Source: Erythrobacter litoralis
GTDB lineage: Bacteria; Pseudomonadota; Alphaproteobacteria; Sphingomonadales; Sphingomonadaceae
NCBI RefSeq assembly: GCF_001719165.1
Contig: NZ_CP017057.1
Coordinates: forward strand, 3,094,501-3,158,500
Direction: 5' to 3'
DNA length: 64,000 nucleotides
Shown here: one piece after another, positions 62,544 through 64,000 of the stretch
How the letters are laid out: each line of letters begins with the position of its first letter
Numbering within the stretch: the stretch's first letter is position 1
Position numbers and translations under genes: made by a program
Notes under the pieces: generated by a model
Database searches by the model: none
Told to the model about the DNA's origin: nothing
Seen by the model: the letters and a program-made list of their open reading frames with translations, nothing else

Positions 62544-64000
62544 CACGCGCGCTTCCGGATATCCCCGTCGGCGTCCGGGCGAACCTGCTCGGGAACGTCG
62601 CGCAGGCTCGTGAGCGCTGCGACCTGGTCTTCGGAAAGCGGCTTGGTTTCCGCCGTCTCGCGCGCGGGCAGGCCGCTATTTGCGCCCTCGTCGCCCGCCT
62701 CGTGATATTCGGCGTCCTCGTTGACGCACCACGTGTCGTAGACGCGCATGCCGGCCTGGATGTTCTCGACCGTCAGCATCGCGGTCATCATCGCGTGGTC
62801 CTGATTGTTGTAGCGGTGCATCCCGTTGCGCCCGACAAGGTGCAGGCTGGGGTGCTTGGCTTCGAGTTCGCGGCGCATCGCATCGACATTGGCGGCATAA
62901 TCCTCGTCATAGACGGGATAGGCCTTTTCCTGCCGCACCACCGCGCCGCCGCGCACCCTGGCCGGATCGACGAGGCCGAGTATCGCCATTTCGCGCTTGG
63001 CGAGCTCGATGAGGTCCTCGTCCGAAGAGGTCCACAGCCCGTCGCCTTCGAAACAGAAATATTCGAGACCCACGCAGGCCACGTTTTCATCCGGCACCAT
63101 TTCGGGCGACCACGAACGGAAGTTCTGGACGCGGCCGACCTGCACCTTGGAATCGTGGATGTAGATCCAGTTGTCGGGGAACAGGTCCTCGCTTTCGATC
63201 ATCAGCGCAACGGTGAGGAAGTCGCGATACTTGAGATTGCTCGCCTGCAGCGTGGTTTCGGGCAGCGGGTGGAGCCGTTTCGCCAGTTCGCGCATCGGGG
63301 CCGAGCTGATCACGTCCTTCGTGCGGATCTGCGCGGTGCCGTGCCTGGAACGCGCGGTCATGGTCCAGCCCGTCCCGTCGCTCGCGATCCGTTCGAGCGC
63401 GTGGCCCATCAGCACCGCGCCCTTGCCCGAGGCGAGGATCTTGTCGCGCGCCGCATCCCACATCATGCCCGGGCCAAGCCGCGGATAGCGGAACGTTTCC
63501 AGCAGGGTCTTGGCCTGCTTGCCGCTGCCGTCATTGGGCCGCTTGTTGAGGCCCAGGCTACGTTTCAGCCCGTCGATCACCGCGCTCATCAGCGACAGCC
63601 CCTTGATCCGCTGCGCCGCCCAGTCCGCGCTCATTTCGTCGCAGGGCATGCCCCACACCTTCTCGGTGTAGGTCTTGAAGAAGATCGAATAGAGCCGCTT
63701 TCCGAACTGGTTGGTAGTCCAGTCCTCGAAGCTCTTCACCTCGCGAATCGGAAACAGCCTGTAGCGCAGATAGCTCACCATGCAGGCGGTCGATCGCAGC
63801 AGGCCGAGATTGGAAAGCGCCTCGAAGGCCCGCAGCGGGTAGGAGTAGAACTTGCCCTCGTAATAGATGCGGCTCATGCGCGGGCGCTGGATGAAATCGT
63901 CGGGCAGGATCTCGTTCCACAGGTCGACCACGGCCTGCGACTTGGAAAAGAAGCGGTGCCCCCCAATGTCGAAGCGATAGCCGTCGTGTTCAACCGTGCG
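62543..64000 (-). CDS. FAD-dependent amine-oxidase-like oxidoreductase, C-terminal part (gene runs off edge)
   Basis: At least 485 codons are in the window and the frame is open to base 64000. The visible start reads YRFDIGGHRFFSKSQAVVDLW, a conserved stretch just after the (off-window) FAD motif in protoporphyrinogen-oxidase/UDP-galactopyranose-mutase-like enzymes. Later regions include FFKTYTEKVWGMP and HLVGRNGMHRYNNQDHAM. It probably acts on a sugar nucleotide or polyprenyl substrate before glycosylation. It is coupled to GtrA by a TGATG overlap. The exact reaction is not known. Confidence 0.78.
   Translation of the reverse strand, partial: RTVEHDGYRFDIGGHRFFSKSQAVVDLWNEILPDDFIQRPRMSRIYYEGKFYSYPLRAFEALSNLGLLRSTACMVSYLRYRLFPIREVKSFEDWTTNQFGKRLYSIFFKTYTEKVWGMPCDEMSADWAAQRIKGLSLMSAVIDGLKRSLGLNKRPNDGSGKQAKTLLETFRYPRLGPGMMWDAARDKILASGKGAVLMGHALERIASDGTGWTMTARSRHGTAQIRTKDVISSAPMRELAKRLHPLPETTLQASNLKYRDFLTVALMIESEDLFPDNWIYIHDSKVQVGRVQNFRSWSPEMVPDENVACVGLEYFCFEGDGLWTSSDEDLIELAKREMAILGLVDPARVRGGAVVRQEKAYPVYDEDYAANVDAMRRELEAKHPSLHLVGRNGMHRYNNQDHAMMTAMLTVENIQAGMRVYDTWCVNEDAEYHEAGDEGANSGLPARETAETKPLSEDQVAALTSLRDVPEQVRPDADGDIRKRA

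Noticed and set aside
1..64000. tRNA, rRNA, CRISPR, insertion sequence, integrase or prophage genes
   Set aside because: I read the intergenic gaps and found no such structures; the repeats seen are explained by terminators, operators or local duplication.

Overview
This window is about 64 kb of GC-rich (roughly two-thirds GC by eye), densely coded chromosomal DNA from an alphaproteobacterium, most probably Sphingomonadales and plausibly Erythrobacteraceae. The evidence for this is the gene content and order: an rnd-lptC-lptA block, a DUF3576-leuS-lptE-holA block, a 180-kDa-type NAD-glutamate dehydrogenase, exosortase-A (XrtA/PEP-CTERM) associated polysaccharide genes, a CYP153-type P450, GtrA/GT-C genes and abundant Tat-type N-termini. 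I see no rRNA, tRNA, CRISPR array, insertion sequence, integrase or prophage. The order reads as ordinary chromosome with a few decayed or unusual spots. The species assignment is inference.

Layout. 1-2.4 kb (minus strand): start of an exported agmatine/peptidylarginine deiminase-like gene, a small membrane protein, a thiolase and a MaoC hydratase. 2.5-5.5 kb: exosortase-A-associated O-ligase with a small membrane protein upstream, and a divergent exosortase-A-associated glycosyltransferase. 5.5-13.1 kb: an unknown membrane/acidic protein, then gltB-gltD. 13.2-17.0 kb: crotonase, DksA-like protein, ung, then rnd-lptC-lptA. 17.1-18.4 kb: a clearly broken exopolysaccharide priming glycosyltransferase. 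18.5-23.2 kb (minus): DUF3576-leuS-lptE-holA. 23.5-29.4 kb: secreted unknown protein, acetoacetyl-CoA reductase, RidA, tandem PilZ, RHH protein, small stress-type protein, murA, galU. 29.4-32.7 kb: flotillin tail fragment, P450, acyl-CoA synthetase. 32.8-37.9 kb (minus): tandem terminators, M23 peptidase, DUF455, bcp, glnE. 38.0-42.9 kb: M28 peptidase, agmatine deiminase, thrS. 43.2-44.3 kb: a small membrane-protein/XRE-regulator operon. 44.3-48.7 kb: PhoD, hydrolase, TPR protein, LLM flavin oxidoreductase. 48.8-56 kb: NAD-GDH, ferredoxin-reductase-like flavoprotein, queG. 56-60.3 kb: ABC exporter pair, CYP153, msrB. 60.3-64 kb (minus): FAD oxidoreductase, GtrA and GT-C membrane protein, running off the edge.

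How the genes work together. Nitrogen and glutamate flow is well represented (GOGAT, GlnE control of glutamine synthetase, NAD-GDH, agmatine deiminase). Outer-envelope building is the second theme (LptC/A/E, MurA, GalU, XrtA-associated polysaccharide enzymes, GtrA/GT-C). Lipid and alkane handling is the third (thiolase, MaoC, crotonase, acetoacetyl-CoA reductase, acyl-CoA ligase, two P450s and a flavoprotein that could supply electrons).

The most interesting items are the multiply broken sugar transferase beside intact lptA, the flotillin tail fused in frame downstream of a P450 stop codon, three tandem copies of an intrinsic-terminator hairpin, a 50-bp dyad in front of the membrane-protein/XRE operon, and perfect palindromes in front of the CYP153, NAD-GDH and gltB genes. 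I did not find a strong candidate for a wholly new defence or mobile system.
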